Assembly: GCA_037783545.1 (NCBI GenBank)
Contig: JBBELK010000030.1
Span: forward strand, 186,001 to 250,000
DNA: 64,000 bases
DNA from: Henricia sp. BOLD:AAB3569
Taxonomy: Eukaryota; Echinodermata; Asteroidea; Spinulosida; Echinasteridae
Direction of reading: 5' to 3'
Under the pieces are notes generated by a model. The model saw only the letters and a list, made by a program, of their open reading frames with translations, had not been told where the DNA came from and did no database searches. The position numbers and the translations under genes are program-made. Numbering within the stretch: position 1 is the first letter of the stretch; every line of letters starts with the position of its first letter. Shown here one piece after another: positions 10,668-25,600 of this stretch.

Positions 10668-13600
10668 GTAGGACTAATGTGAAGTTTGTTCGAGGTGATC
10701 TGTTATTAACCAAACTTGGTTTGTTGAGCGCCTTAAATACAGGATTCTCCTAGAAACTGAAAGTATCCCGTTTCATTACTGTGGAAATCACTTTGTTTAA
10801 ACATGTCCTCTTAACTCTTTCACTTTGGCTCGAGAAATGTCTACTTCTGGCCAGAAAGCCGCTGCTAGCGGCTCGCATTTGGGAAACTTTGAAAAACGGG
10901 AACAAAAGCATTACATAACTAAAGAATAATATTGATAAATTGCCTGGTAAAAAATTCAGCCACATAGATACAGTAATATCCGGTGCATGTTTTTTTTGTG
11001 TTGAACGGTATTAAAATTTTTTTTTAAACATTTATGTTTTTCCTTTTTGGTTGAGTATAAGATTATATACTTTGTTGTTTTCCATGTACATGTAGCTTCT
11101 TCATAGCATGCACCACCCCCATGCCGTCTGGTGCTTAACATTCTACCATTCCACTACGGGCGATATCTACGTTACTCACATAGACACTGGAGCCTGCAAT
11201 GAGATTTACGTATGGACCGTCAGCAGTATGGACGAACAAAGCGTCAAATGTGTAAAGTAAGTATAAAACCGAAGGTCTGTCAATCCTAAAATGTGTTTCA
11301 AAGAAATAAATAAAGGAAATCATATGTGGAAGAATTCCTCATTTGGCCACTGTCTACATGTATAACCCCATGTGCAAAACTTTTGGGACTTAGGATCGCT
11401 TTCACAAAGACTTGCGACGCGTAGCTTGTGCTCATCGCAACTCGCCAAACCCTTAAGTTTATGACGGGTTTTATAGTTGCATTTCACAAAATGTTGCGAT
11501 GATACATACACGTCGCAAGTTGTGCGCAGAACTACGTGGCGCTATACAATCTTTGGGTAGAATGCGATTACATATTTGGTAGTTGTAACTTTGCGATGGG
11601 TTCATAATTTGTTAAAACATGTTGCAAATATTTCTTTGTGCATACTGTTTTGTGCGTATGGACCGTATCGAATAGCTGCCATCTTCTAGGGCAGGTTTGT
11701 AGTCAAGTCCATCACAAGTCCTCACAAGCTTTTACAAGTCTACCACAAGTCCCTGGGTCTTAATTCAAGTCACAAGCTATTCAACACAAAGGCATTCTTT
11801 TGTGCGTGTTCATCCTTTGCTTCTTGTTACTGGACTTGTGACGGACTTGTGGGGACTTGTTATAGGGCAACTTTTGTTGTTTAAATTGGTCAACTATGTA
11901 AGCAGAAAATGTGCAACCATTCATACCCTCACGGAACAAAGAAACTGTCCTACAAGATGGCAGCTATTTGATATGGTCTATTGCTTTATGTATTTTAACT
12001 GCTGTGCCATAAGGTATGTTTGGTATATATTTCCATGTGTTTTGTACTGAATTCAAATGAAATTGTTTCATAACTCATTGTATTGTTGCTTTGTTGTATT
12101 TGTCAATTGCTATATTTATTGTCATTTCCATTTCATTGAAACCGTTTTATTGTTGATCTTTTCATTGCTGTTGTATTTCCTTGCATTTTTCTTGCATTTC
12201 TGTGTTGCAGTGTTTTGTGGCATTTGTTTTTCTCAAGCAGATTAACGAATGTTTATGGATATATTTGATATACAGGACTCCTCACAAGGATTACATGTAT
12301 GCCTCGATGGCCTGGGGCAAGTCTAGCTTTGCACAGATTAAACAGACTACTTTTAAGTGTGACGTCAGTAATCTGGAACGTCCATTGCTAAAGTGCAGGG
12401 AAACAGTTCACTGGTTTTAGTGTAGACCCAGTAACCTTGGCAACACACAAGGAGCGACATTTTCACTTTAGTACTCTTGCTGTGTAATATTAATTTGAAT
12501 TTGGGCGTTTCACAATACAGTAGAGTTTGATGCAGGAATGTTTCCGCTGGGGTCATGGTCAAAAATTTGAGGCAAGCGTGTGCTGGACATGTAATAAGGC
12601 ATACACTGTCCTGTAAGCGCATAAGAAGAAAATTTGAATTTTCTCTTTGTAAACACTTCAATATTTTATTTGATACTAGGCTTCTAAATTATACACTTGA
12701 ATTTCCAAATCATTTCTAATTGAAATCTGAGCAGTATGTAAAGTATAAAGAACATGTTACGCACATGTTTTGCACACTCAAGGAAAATGCTTTTTTAAAC
12801 TCTTGGTGGTGCTTTGTACTGTGAAATGCACATGTTTTTGAAGACTGACGTTGTTTTGTGCTTTATTTTTCTGACCAGATTTTCCATAAAAGCTGCAATA
12901 TCAAGGCTGATCTTCATTCCACATCATCGGGTAAAGCTTTGATATTCACTCTGAGGCACCAATATAAATGTTTACTTAAAAACCAAGGAGCACTGGTCAT
13001 AAAATTTGCCGACATTAAGAAACTTGTGGGTGGGTGGCAATTAAATTGTCTAACCTCCTAAATGGTCAGGCAAGTTTGGGTGGGGGAGAGGTCCAATCAG
13101 GTCTGACGGCAAAATGTTTGACTTAATAGATGAACATTTTCTGACCGGTGCCCCTGAAAAGACTCTCTGGTCATTCTGGGATTTGTATTTTTGTTGTTGT
13201 GATTACAAGTTTGCATGGTTCAACTTTGTGTATATAGTATTGTCTGGGTTCACCGCCCAACCGAAACTGTTTGCACGATTTGAGACATTTGTTGATGGTC
13301 ACGAACCCCTCCCTTTCATTGTACCCCCAATTGTGTTTCAAACATCTAAAGAATTTTAAAGGAATTTTTAAAGGTACGAAAATGGGCTTTAGGAGGGAGT
13401 CCCTCTATCACATTATCATCGAAATACATTAGACGTGTGAACAATGCTTTTTTGTGCTTAACTTTTCTAGCCTTGTTTATGGGTCTGGGAAGACCTTAGC
13501 ACCCGTCCAAAATGTTACCACTTATCTAAAAAGTCATGACCGCCTGGGTGAAAATGATTTACACATTTAAAAGAAAAATACAACATTCAAAGCAGCATCT

Positions 13601-16600
13601 TAATTGAATTGCTGTCAGCTGTACACTGTTCTAGATGCATTTTGGATTAAATTTTGTACCAGAAAATAAAAAATTACATATAATAATTTACACTACTAAT
13701 GTTTGCCTCAAGTAATCTGGCTCGTCAGAATTTGAATAAATGTAATATTTGTTATTGTCCCATCAGGTATTCGTTGGATTCTGCAGTGACATGACATTAC
13801 GGACGTTCAGCGATTTGATTCACCAATGCACTGAGTTGACCCAGGTCACATGCTTGTCGACAGTTCTTTGGTAATCATGTCTTTATGCATGGCGCTTTAA
13901 AAGTAGTTTAAAAAATAATACATGTAAATCTGTATCTGTCTGCCACTCCTACCATCTTTTTACCACTGTCTCTAAATTGCATGATACAGCAGTGAATATC
14001 ACGTGACTACAATCCTCCAATCAAATAAATGACAAGTATCTACTTAGGTCTGATATAATACTTAAAAATGCAATGTTACTCTACAAAGGAAAATAGCACA
14101 AGATGTTTTTTTATTTTTGTTGGTGTACAGCATGGCTTATAACGAGTGCTACGATGAACTGATTACTGGCGGTCATGGCTGTCTACAAACATGGAAAATG
14201 ACTCATATTGAGGTATGTCAAAGGGATGATCAAGTTAGTCAGAAAATCTACCTTAAATCCCAGACTAATTCGTTGTGTGCCTGGGCATAACTGATTTTTG
14301 GCACCAGAACGCTTATATTTCCTTCTGCCAGGCATACAACGAATTAATGTGTACTCAAATGTGATTCCTAATCAAATGCGTAATTAACTCTCGGGTGACA
14401 GAAAAAGATACAATATGTGGCAAATACAACCCACCCACAAGTAAAATTCATTTGTCCCTCCTTTTTTGACGGACTCATTGAATACACTACTCACAATAAG
14501 TTGGGGATATTGTGGGATATTTTTAGGGTATGCATGCCACTTGAATATTTAGACATATTATTGTATCTTTATGACAGGAATATGTGAAAACATGTCACTT
14601 GAAGAAAAGAAAAAAATCCAAAATTAAACCACACAAATATCCCTAACTTATTGTGAGTAGTGTATGTCGATAACCAAGTTTTTCAGGAATTACACTTTCA
14701 TCTAGGGTTCTTGAAAAATAGTTTAAAATCAAACAATTTGAATTTGTGAAGCATTACAATCCTCAAAAATCTCTTAAATGTAAATCTGAATTTCTGAAAT
14801 TGCCTAATACACCGCACGGATAGGTCTTCTTCCATTAACAATTTGACAATAGGTCACATTTTCATGAACACTTTCGCAGCGCAGTAATAATTCTTGCCAA
14901 GCCTGGATTCACACGGAGCTTTTTTTTTGGAGGAATTTGGAGTATAGAGCAACGCACTGAAAACCACACCATATCATATTCTTTTTCAAAGTGACGCACG
15001 TACATTTATCACACAAAAAAGGCTGTGTGAATCCACCCTAATTTTTATTATCCATTTAATTACAGCTTGTTTCATCCTCCATGACGTAACTTGATTAACA
15101 ATGTATACTCGGTGTTTCCCAAGACGCTACGAGAAAAACTTAATAGCGTGCTCGGGCTGGACTCGAACCCACGACCTTCTGCATACTAGGCAGACGTCTT
15201 AACCACTCGACTACCGAGTTGGCCGGTGTTGAGCAGCCGGTTCAATTATAGTGCTTATCAGGTTACATCGGGTAGGGCAAAAGAATCCCTAAACATTCAA
15301 TCTCCCCGACGCAAGCCAAATCACCTTCTCCCATTCTCCATTTGTTGTGTGCTAGCTACGTGACCCGTTGACCCCTGGTCGCCCCATTGAGTGCCAGATA
15401 ACACACGATGACTGGGTGCGAGATCTACAGATTGACAAGAAACACAAGCAGCTTGTGGTGCTGTGTGATGAAGGTGTCTGCATCATTGACTATTGCACCA
15501 ATAAACAGGTCTTCTTCATCCGCAACTGGCATGAGACAGCGCTAACGAGGTTAGAACAAAATTCATGTTGCTACAGTACCTGCTGTCACTCTTTAAAAGT
15601 GTATTATACAAATATAACATAATGGGAAATAGTATACAAATATTGACTGCTCATGAGGGTGATGGTGCAAACTGTCCCGAGATGATCTTGAGATGGTATA
15701 CCTACCTGGAAATAGCAGGCATATACCGTCTCAAGATCATCAAGGGGCAGTAGTTTGTACCATCACTCTAAAAAAAAAAGAGCAGTCAATATTTATTGTA
15801 TATATACCTTGTGCATTCTGTGCATTGCCAAACTTTTCAAATTGGGGGGTGGGTGGTAGGGTGGGGAATGGGGGGTGGGCGGGCGGGCGGGCAAGTGGTG
15901 GCAATTAAAACATGTTGAACGGGGGCACGTAAGCGAATGGTAAATATACAGTATAAATACTTGTACACCACTACCATCATCACCCAAAATGGTAAACAGG
16001 ACTACCGGAATCATTGCAAGGTGTGCAAGCAATGTTTTTAAGTACTGCATGCACGTGAGGAATTCGACAAAGTAAAGACTGTTACAAAATTGGTGACAAT
16101 GCAAGTTTAAGCACACCAGTTTTAACACATGGTTGCATACAGTTGTAATTAAACTTCTGACTTCAACTGTATGTGTGCGCACACATTTTTAAAAAGAAAC
16201 CACCTTCACTTGTAAAATTTATTCCCAAAAACTACCATCTTGGACAGAAATAAATTTGTGGTGTTTGTTACCATTGGTATCAACACTTTAAAGGCACAGG
16301 CTCGTCAGCAATGCGCACCCCAAATTCGTGCCACCAAATTACGCAGATCCGTGTACATGTATGTAGCAAAGGCATGGAGCTGCAAATTTCGTGGCACCAA
16401 TTTGGCGCGCGCGCATTTTGCCGCATTGCCGACGAGCCTGTGCCTTTAACTAGGTTTTTTTACTTGTAAACTCACAGTAAAAGTTTGGGTCATTGCAAAT
16501 GATGTAATGTGCCTTTAATGAGGTTCAAATATAATTCCAGGTAATGTGCAGCTTTACATGGAATTGCCCTTATCTCTTGTTTTTTTGTGTTTACAGCTGT

Positions 16601-19600
16601 GTGTTCTATCGGCGCCTTGAATACTTCATAACAGCAGCTATGGACGGCTCCATCAAAGTCTGGAATGCAGTGGTCTACAGTCAAGTGCATGAGTTTATCG
16701 GTCACTATGATTGCGTGACAGGTATGTGTTTGTTATCACAGGGAAGGAATATCACGGAAATCATTGAGGCAAGAAGACCACACTCTCTTGTTCCGGGGCC
16801 AGTTTTAAATTGGTGAGCTATGAGGGCACAATGCATAGTTCCGAGATTGCCCAATTAATCCCACCCACTTAGTTACTGTTGCTATGCCTCACAAGCCATT
16901 GCAAAAAGGGCGATTGACGCACAACACACGTAACACTGTGACTGGCATGGAAAGCACATATTTATTGGAGAAAACTAAAAAGGACTACTAATACAGGGAT
17001 GTCATATACATGTATTCATAAAATATGCACTTTATTACCTTGGTACGGTGAATCAACCCGACATTGAAACAAAAATTCACTTTGGGTGACTCCATACAAC
17101 AGATACACATGGCCGCGCTTACAAGCTTGTGTGTCTGTTTGTGAGCGATATGCTAATGCGCTTTGTGCTTAGCTCTGTTGTGACCGATATGCTAATGCGC
17201 TTTGTGCTTAGCTCTGTTGTGACTGGTCATATGTCGTGTATGGGTTCGGCTTGATTGACATAATATCAATAAAGTAAATTTTTTCAATAGTTTGGTATCG
17301 TCATGGAATGATTCACTTATGTTTTTAAACGTTTGTTTTTCATTTTCAGGTCTGGTAACACACCCCACTGATCCTTTGCTAATTTCCAGCTCCAAGGATG
17401 GTACAATCAGAGTCTGGAGACTAGACACGTTTGAACTGGTTAGTAACCTCGCTAAAATGTATTGATGGGCCGATTCCACTTTGAGAAATAAAATATGGAA
17501 AATTGATTTGCTGAAGTTAATACTGTAACTATTGTAGGAGATACTGGTTAAGGAAGGGGGAGAAAAACATAATTTTATTTCTTGTTTTGATACTTGGATT
17601 GCATTTTGTTTTATATGTCAAAACATTGTATTCTATCATGAAAAATATCTATCTCTCTCCCTAACAAATGTTAATTTTTAATGTTCAAACAACATTTTTT
17701 TTGTGGTGAGAACAACTTTTGTATTTAGCTATTATATGCATTTAATTTCATTAAAAAAGGTCAAAATTGCATACCATTTTTACCTCTTCTCCACAGTTAC
17801 AATCAAATCAGAAAACTAATTCAATAATTCTGTCTTGAAAACATTCCAAACACTGCTCCAAAAAAAAAAAAGTTACAAGGCTTCTCTAATTTAAAATCAG
17901 TTGGACTTGTGGTTTGGGAGATACAGCCCTACCAATTTTGAGATTTTGAGACCACCTCCCAAATCCTTATATCTCACACTATGAGCAACTAACAATGGAA
18001 ATTGTTAATAACAATGGTTTGTGCCCAGTTTCCATAGTTGGTTGGTTGGTTGGTTATAGTGTCAGGACAGGCCCGTAACCAGCGAGTTTTGGGGGGGGGA
18101 TCGAATAGTGCCGTGAGGCACTAGTTTTGAAACAGTAAAATGCCGGCTATACATAACATTGCATACATAACGAAGAATGCATGGATAAGTAGATTTATTC
18201 TCAATATCCAACTGGCTATATTGTGCGATGAAAAATTTAATTATTCGAATTATTGAATTTTTATTTTGTAGAGCGGAACTCCCTGTTCCGCGGGGGGGAG
18301 GGGGGGGGGGGGGGGGATCATCCGATCCACCAGATCCCCCCCTGGTTACGGGCCTGCAGGAGTACCACTGAACCAATTTTCACACAATTGCTATTGTTCC
18401 AAACCACTGGTCTGCTTGATCTAAAATTTGAGATTTGGTTCAAGTTTCATCAACATTTGAGATGGTCAGGTTTAACCCATTGGGTGATTTGACAGAAAAT
18501 TGCTAAAGTTTGCTGAAGGTAACTTATACCATTTACTTCATATGAGTGTAAAAAGAAAAACAAATTAGCTCTAAATTCTGGGAATAACTTGCTCCCTCCG
18601 TGGTTTCAGACACAGCGATTGGACGTTGGGGAGAAGATCCTTGGAATGCGATTGGCCAACCAGAGCCAATTGTATTACTACACGCTGCATGATGTCAAAA
18701 TCTACACATTGAATCAGGTATGCTCACCATATAAAATGTTGCTTCATTAATAGCAAGGCATAATCACGCTACAAATTTATCAAACTTTAACTATAACTTA
18801 TCAAAAATGTATTGGTGTACGGGTAACTTCAAGGGGGCTGGGGGTGCTCCAGGGGAAAAGTCATAATGAGGGGAAGGTATTCAAGGGCAATTATGGCACT
18901 ACAGTTGAATGAAGCCAGAAAGGCATTTAGAAGGGGATAATGTGAAAAATGTACAATCGGGCTGCTAGTGATACAGTGATATACTTTTAATAGTTTACTC
19001 AGTTCTATTTGTCAAGAGCATGTTATGTGCCTGAATGGGAAGACCTGTCACCAACCATGGAAAACACATGTTCTCTCACAACCTGAGCAAAAAAAGAAAA
19101 AAGTAAAAAAGTGAATATGTTTAGCACCTGATCTCAATCCCATTGAGCTGCTCTGGGAGGAGTTGGATCGTAAGGTCAGAAAGAAATGCCCAACCAGCCA
19201 AGAAAACCTCTGGAGAGTCTTAAAAGAGGCGTATTTGCACTGAATGTTTGGAGAAACTGACAATCAGGATGCAGAGATTGTGTGTAGCTGTCATAGCTGC
19301 TAAGGGGGGATTCTTTGATGAACATCAAGTTTAGCCGTTTCTTTTTGCATGCTCTCCAATTTGTTGATAAAGCCCACTGCTGAGGCCGAAGATTGCACTA
19401 ACATGTATATATTGCTTTTTGTTAGAATACACAGTCTATATTTGCTTTCACAAAATTAATATTCACAAAATTATACGTTTTCTTCTTAAAAAACCTGAAA
19501 CTTTCAAGGTGTTTCCAAAGTTTTGATGGGTAGTGTAAACAATCACAAAGTAATGCGCAGAAAGCAGAATAATAACTTGCTTTTTGATTGGTGGTTGACA

Positions 19601-22600
19601 AAGAAAGGAGGGCAGCACGGCAAACATTTAGGGCACAAGGGCTTTCCTTCAATGTTAAGCACTATTTGTGTTCTTATTATCCTCCCATACAAAGTTCCAC
19701 CACCTGTTCACCCCAGTACGGTCTTGTATCCACAAACTTGCCTGTGTCAAAACTGCTTCTTCATCCACAAGAATCCTCTGTGCAGCGGAGGTAAGTTCAG
19801 TACAAACCATATATATTTAATGGCCCTATAGATGATCTGTTTTTGAATGATTCTGGGAACAAAACCATTATTAATCAAAAGGACATCAAAAGGCCTATCT
19901 GAAGACATTTCACCTCCGTCAAATGTACCACATTTTCCACTAACTGCTTACACCATTCCCTATTTGTTAGGTTTCCAAGATTATGGTATAGTTTACCATC
20001 TGTTGTTAAGGAACAAGTTGTACTAAATACGTCCAAGTTTCTCAGTAGTTTGCGTAATCATATTCTGTCTCCCGGTAAATCCATCATATTTCCATCCTAA
20101 GTCATCCTCTTGCAACAGTGCCCCTTTAAAGCACTCCCTAACTCCTGCGTACAGTGGCCCTGTTGAAAAAGGCCCCATTTGGCGGTGGGACTAGCGACAG
20201 AAATCTTGTCGCCTCTCTAGACCAATCATGAGGCTTGTTATATGTGGCGTTCGGTGTTTCCACGATCGACCTTGTTACCAGTGCCACACGTGCGCGCAGT
20301 TTGTAAACACGGTCCATGTCCGATCTAACGCGCTCGCCGATTGGTCGCTATTTCTATTGAACAGGACATTACGTTACTCGTTCCGCATCCCTCTGATTAA
20401 TTTTGTTAAAAAAATGCGTAGTAGACACAAATGTTGCAGGAATTATCGATATGATTAACGTGACAAAGAACAAAAACTCAAACAAATTTCTAGAAAATAT
20501 AGATATTTTGAATTTTGACCAAAACATGACTAATTTTATTTAATTACATCAAAATGACTGGGGCGTGAGTTGGCTCAAGACAACAGCCGGCTCACACCAC
20601 AAATGTGCGTGTATTTCCTCAGGGTATTGTTACGTCGCTTTGCAGAGTGGAAATTCCCTGAGATCTCAGGATGATCCTAAGTAGGCCTGCACCTGAAACA
20701 TAAAAGTCTAGGTTTGCTTACATGCGTGCTTTTCTATGGCACTACAAGCTGTCTGGTATCCTGAGACTACCATGGAATTGTGCGCATGTAAGCAGAGTGC
20801 GACGTCATGTTTCGGGTTTACTCTAATATAATGTACATAGTGTATTTTTTAATTTTATTCCGTCGACATATTTATTTATTTATACTTCCTCTTCTGCATA
20901 GCCCTTATACTGTAAGCAAACCTATTTGTAACTTAATCATACTTCAACATAACTGTACAAGAATGCATTTTTTTAATCGACTAATATACTTATAATATTT
21001 TGCACTATGTATTTATTTATTTATTTTATTACTGATGTGCATACAGTCAAACGCCTAATTACCTAGTATTAGTTAATTTTGTTTTGTATATGTGTATTTA
21101 AGTGTTGGCATGGCGGCATTTGGAGAGCCACTCGATTGTGATTTAGTTCACATTTGGCAATCATTTAGGGGTGTTACCATGTAATGTTTTGTTTTATGTC
21201 AATTTTCATCTGTGTGTACTGTACCTTTCATGTTTCCCCTGAGAAATAATAAATGAAATGAAATGAAATATTAAAATCCATGTGTGTTTTGCCTGTCTTG
21301 ACGAGGAGTTTTAAAATGACTGTTCGTAACTTATTCTAAATTCGTCTCTCAGTCGGTCGCGTACACACACACGATATGCACTCTGTAGCTCCCGTCTTAC
21401 TGGTTGTGTGCGTGACCAGTCCAGTGTAGATGCACAGTGAAGCCTGAATCGTGCCTGTACACAGCGCCCATTTTAGACTGCTCAGATGCGAACCAACTAA
21501 GTAATTTCAATCTTATGAGGACGGGCTTCTAAGTAAATTGTTTGAAAACGATATAAATACATTTCATCTTATGGAATATTTCCTGGTAAAATCATCTCGG
21601 GCGAAAACATTTCATTGAATAGTTGCTACCAAATCAGTTTTTTTACTTTGTGAAAGGTTTTCCTAGTCAACTCGTTGATTAATATTTTTGGTCATTGCAA
21701 AAAGTCAATGAATGCGGAATACTATTACCGAGTTGTCTGGTACATTACACTGAAGACCTGTTTGATTGTACAGGTTCAGGTTGTGGTTTCAAATGCAGGC
21801 AGTGCCATGGTGTATGTGCCCTTGGGCAAAGCGCTTTTACCATAAATTGCCTCTCTCCGCCCAGGAGTAAATAGGTACCTGTGAAGGTGTTGTGTGTTTG
21901 ATTAGCCGGGGCTGCATATACTCCCCAGTAAGCTGAGAGCCCATTGACCAGGTTGGCCAATGGTATTAAGAGCCCAATGACCAGGGGTAACCATGTGAAG
22001 CACCATGATATACATTTACATATGTGTGCTGTATAACTATCCACATTGTGAATGAGGCAGCAAGTAAAAGTAACGGGTTACGTACCATGATAAATTCTTG
22101 TGGTACATACCTATGGATAAGGTCTCGCCAAAATATTAAACGAGGCTTAGATTAATGACAAGTCTTATTCCCTGCTCAATTCCCAGGATGGTGGTGTGCG
22201 TCTCATATCAGCTGTTTCAGGCACCATACTGACCATCATATACCCCATGGCCACATACCAAGTAAGTAGCATTTGTAACTTCAATGTGGCTTCGTGGAAA
22301 TATAATAATCCACACTAAACTATTGCAGGATCGATCTTATATATTGCTTATTTCCAAGCAAAATGTACAGGTACCAAATCACAAAATTTGTTGAAAAATA
22401 TCGTGGTACTAAATGCATTCTGTAATTTGAGCCAAAAGTGCCATGAACTACAAGTTGTGTACGGAACAAAAGCTGACGTATATATATAGCAGATACTGCA
22501 TCTGCGCCATGTTCAGACTACCAGTTATGCATGGAAATCAAGGTCGGATGTATTATTTCATATACTTTTTATTCTAGTAACTTTTCTCCAAAAGTAAGAC

Positions 22601-25600
22601 ATTGAATTTTAAGAATTTTTAAAGTGAACCCCACATCCTCTGGTGAAAATCCTTATTCTTGATGTGGAGCCAAAATGGTACCGAAATAACGGTCACTGCA
22701 TATGCTTCTATCCGAGGTGCCCAGGCGTCGACGGGCCTTGTGAAGTCCTGCACGTTCTTGAGGTCAACATACACGGCCTGAACACTGCATTTATTAACTG
22801 AAGAATCAATAAAGGCAAAGTTTTTGACAGCTTACGTATTTATAAATATATTTATAACTCGCCTTTTTTCCCCTCATTTTTGCTCAGATCCTGACTGATC
22901 TTGTATACGACCCCAAACATGACATGATCTACACTGTCATGGCTACTGGTGATGTCTTGGTGTTTGACAGCGCCACCAATCCATGCACAGCCGACCAGCT
23001 CTGGGTGCCTAGTCTACCTGATGAATGTGTGCTGTGTCTGACACTCATCAAATTGGTTAGTTAAAATTGGTTCTCTCCCCGGGACAGTGGTTTCAGTCCT
23101 GGAAGCAGGATTTTAATGGGGGATTGTGGGTAGAGGTGGGGGTTCGAACTCATGAAGTCTGTCATGTATTGGTTGTCTGCCTTGTACAAACACATATAAG
23201 CATTACCACGAGTGGGAACCACTGTTCATAGGTAACTTCATGACATAGACTGATCTGAGATAAACTTGTGGAACACTGTGATTCAGTGACGGGCAAACCA
23301 AAAAACAAAATACCATAATAGTTTTTTGAGTGATGATTCGAAAATCACAATAATAAATGTAAAGAGTCGAGAAGTTTATTATAATTGTTTTTCTTTCAAA
23401 TGACTCATCAGGCATTGGTATGTGCAGATTTGATGTATTTAGTATACCGACGCTGCCATACGTATTTCGGTATTGTGCTGTTGAACACGCCATAGTACTC
23501 TACATTTTGAGAACATATTATAGCTCTTTAAAATGTGACATAATGACAGTGTGTTTGCCCACTAAGATGCACTACTGTTCAAAACAGCCTACCCCCAGTA
23601 TACTGGGCAACAAAAGAAACTTGTCAAGATAACTTTTTCTATGATAGCAGCTATTCCTAATTGTCAATTTCACCTGTTGGTGACCTAATATTTGAGCCTG
23701 AAATGCTTGAGTGCCTCTTTATTTGTAAAGTGCCAAATTCGACCTTTCTGCTGAAAATAGAAAAAAAATCTTTGAGTTTCTTTTATTCAGAGGTGAAACT
23801 TGTTCCGCGTTTTCGCGGAAATGTCTTTGTCTCAGTGGTTTGTGACAAAGACATTTCCGCGGAAACGCGGAACAAGTTTCACCCCTGTTTATTGGTATGT
23901 AGCATCAAGTTTGGATTAAAGAACTTGTTTTATAAAAAAAATAAGCATTAAAGAAATTGTTCAATTTTTCTCTAGGATTGCGCCCTCGGCAAGCCAGAGT
24001 CCACCAACTGCGAATCCCTGGTCTTTGCTGGGTTAAACAGTGGTCAGGTGATTCTACTGGAATCAGCCAGTCAGCATTACATGAAGGTACCACTGCAAGC
24101 CCACGTAGGGCAAGTTACTGGGCTGGAGCATTCCCACGGTCAGTGCAGTGGCGATGGTCAAGCTATCGGGGATGCGGATAGGCTGGTGTCTTGTGGCTCA
24201 GATAAGGTATGTTCTCATGAAAAGTATTGATGAACTGGAATCAACTAGCCTCAGTTAGAACTGTCTTTTTAAAAGCTTAATTAAAGGGGATTTATTTTAA
24301 CGCAAAGAACAAGAAATATTACCCACTGAAAAGCGGATACGAACTTCACAATGAATGGCAATTTTAGCGATGCATTGCACATTTTGTCTGAATACTATAG
24401 GCAAAGAATGACGTCTTTGCATACAAGTCATTCGTGCATTCCTATGGCTCAGAACATGAAATTGGTAAGCAGTTTACAACAGTTTATTATTGCACAAAAT
24501 TTATTTTAATTTCATTTCTACTCCCTTTTTAAGTATAATTTTGTTTTTCATGGTATTCAGATTGTGCGTGTTTGGGGCATTGAGCTTAGAGGCCCCAAAA
24601 ACCTGACTGTCAAACTGAACTGCTTGAGAATGGTAAGTATAATACTCTTTACAAACATGATCTTCTAGCGTATAAATCTATGAATGTATTAAAAACTACT
24701 TGACTGGTGCACCTGTCTTACTAATCCTTTTCATTGATGTTTTCACAAATCATGTAAGCTTGCAATCATGTGACTTTGTGGTTATTAACCTTGCAATTGT
24801 TAGCACACTGCAGTCATTACTTATCATGTTTTGCTTTTAACCATGCTGTGCTTTTAATCATGCAATATCTGTATTTATTATATAAAATGAAGCTTTTGCA
24901 GATACCGTGTTTCTGATACTGTGCAGCACAGAGCCCCAATCTGATGTGCGTCCATGCTAGGCGCAGCAAAGCACACGCGTATGCGCGCGTCATGCATTTA
25001 TGCAATGCTCGCGTGAGCACAGTACTGTACAACAGTAACATGGAGTTGTAAATGTTGAACATGAACTAAAGTTTTCAACACCACACGAACAAAAATCTTA
25101 CAAAACAAAGAAAGTATAAGCTTCATTTTATATAACAATAATATTGGATGTCTTTTCGGGTGATACGAGAATATACCGCACTCGTCATGAAAATACCGAA
25201 CTCCCCTTCGGCTCGTTCAGTATTTTGGCATGACTCGTGTGGTATATTCTCATATCACCCTCAAAGCCATCCAATATTATATAATTATGCAATGCTTGTA
25301 ATCATGCAATGCTTTAGCCTCGTCGAACCCTTTAACCGTGTCCGACCCTTTAGCAGTGCCTTTGTGCGGTGCTAATTCTTCCTTGCCATTTTAACCACGC
25401 TTTCATTTCACATTTCTTTCCCTACTGCTTGTGTTCACTGCTAACTCGTTCATCTGTTCTGCTGTAGATAACATGTTCCCTCTGTCCATCCCACATATCA
25501 ATGCTTGGGAATTCACTTTGTATGGTCCTACCAAACAAGTAAGTTAATAGCGCCCTTCACAGACAAATTAAGCAGTTTTGTGCATGATTTGATTCTTCGA

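Noticed and set aside
12858-13061. Extra WD40 exon (IFHKSCNIKADLHSTSSG)
   Set aside because: Including it would break the phase between exons 3 and 4, which join cleanly without it.
15149-15224. Functional tRNA gene (Thr-like anticodon)
   Set aside because: The acceptor stem pairs over only five positions, the T stem has mismatches, and SINE-type heads are frequent in the window.
19523-19831. 102-codon frame with a cysteine-rich look (CLCQNCFFIHKNPLC)
   Set aside because: Wrong frame over exon 10; the true frame (FHHLFTPVRS...RILCAAE) joins exon 9 to exon 11 in phase and completes a WD blade.
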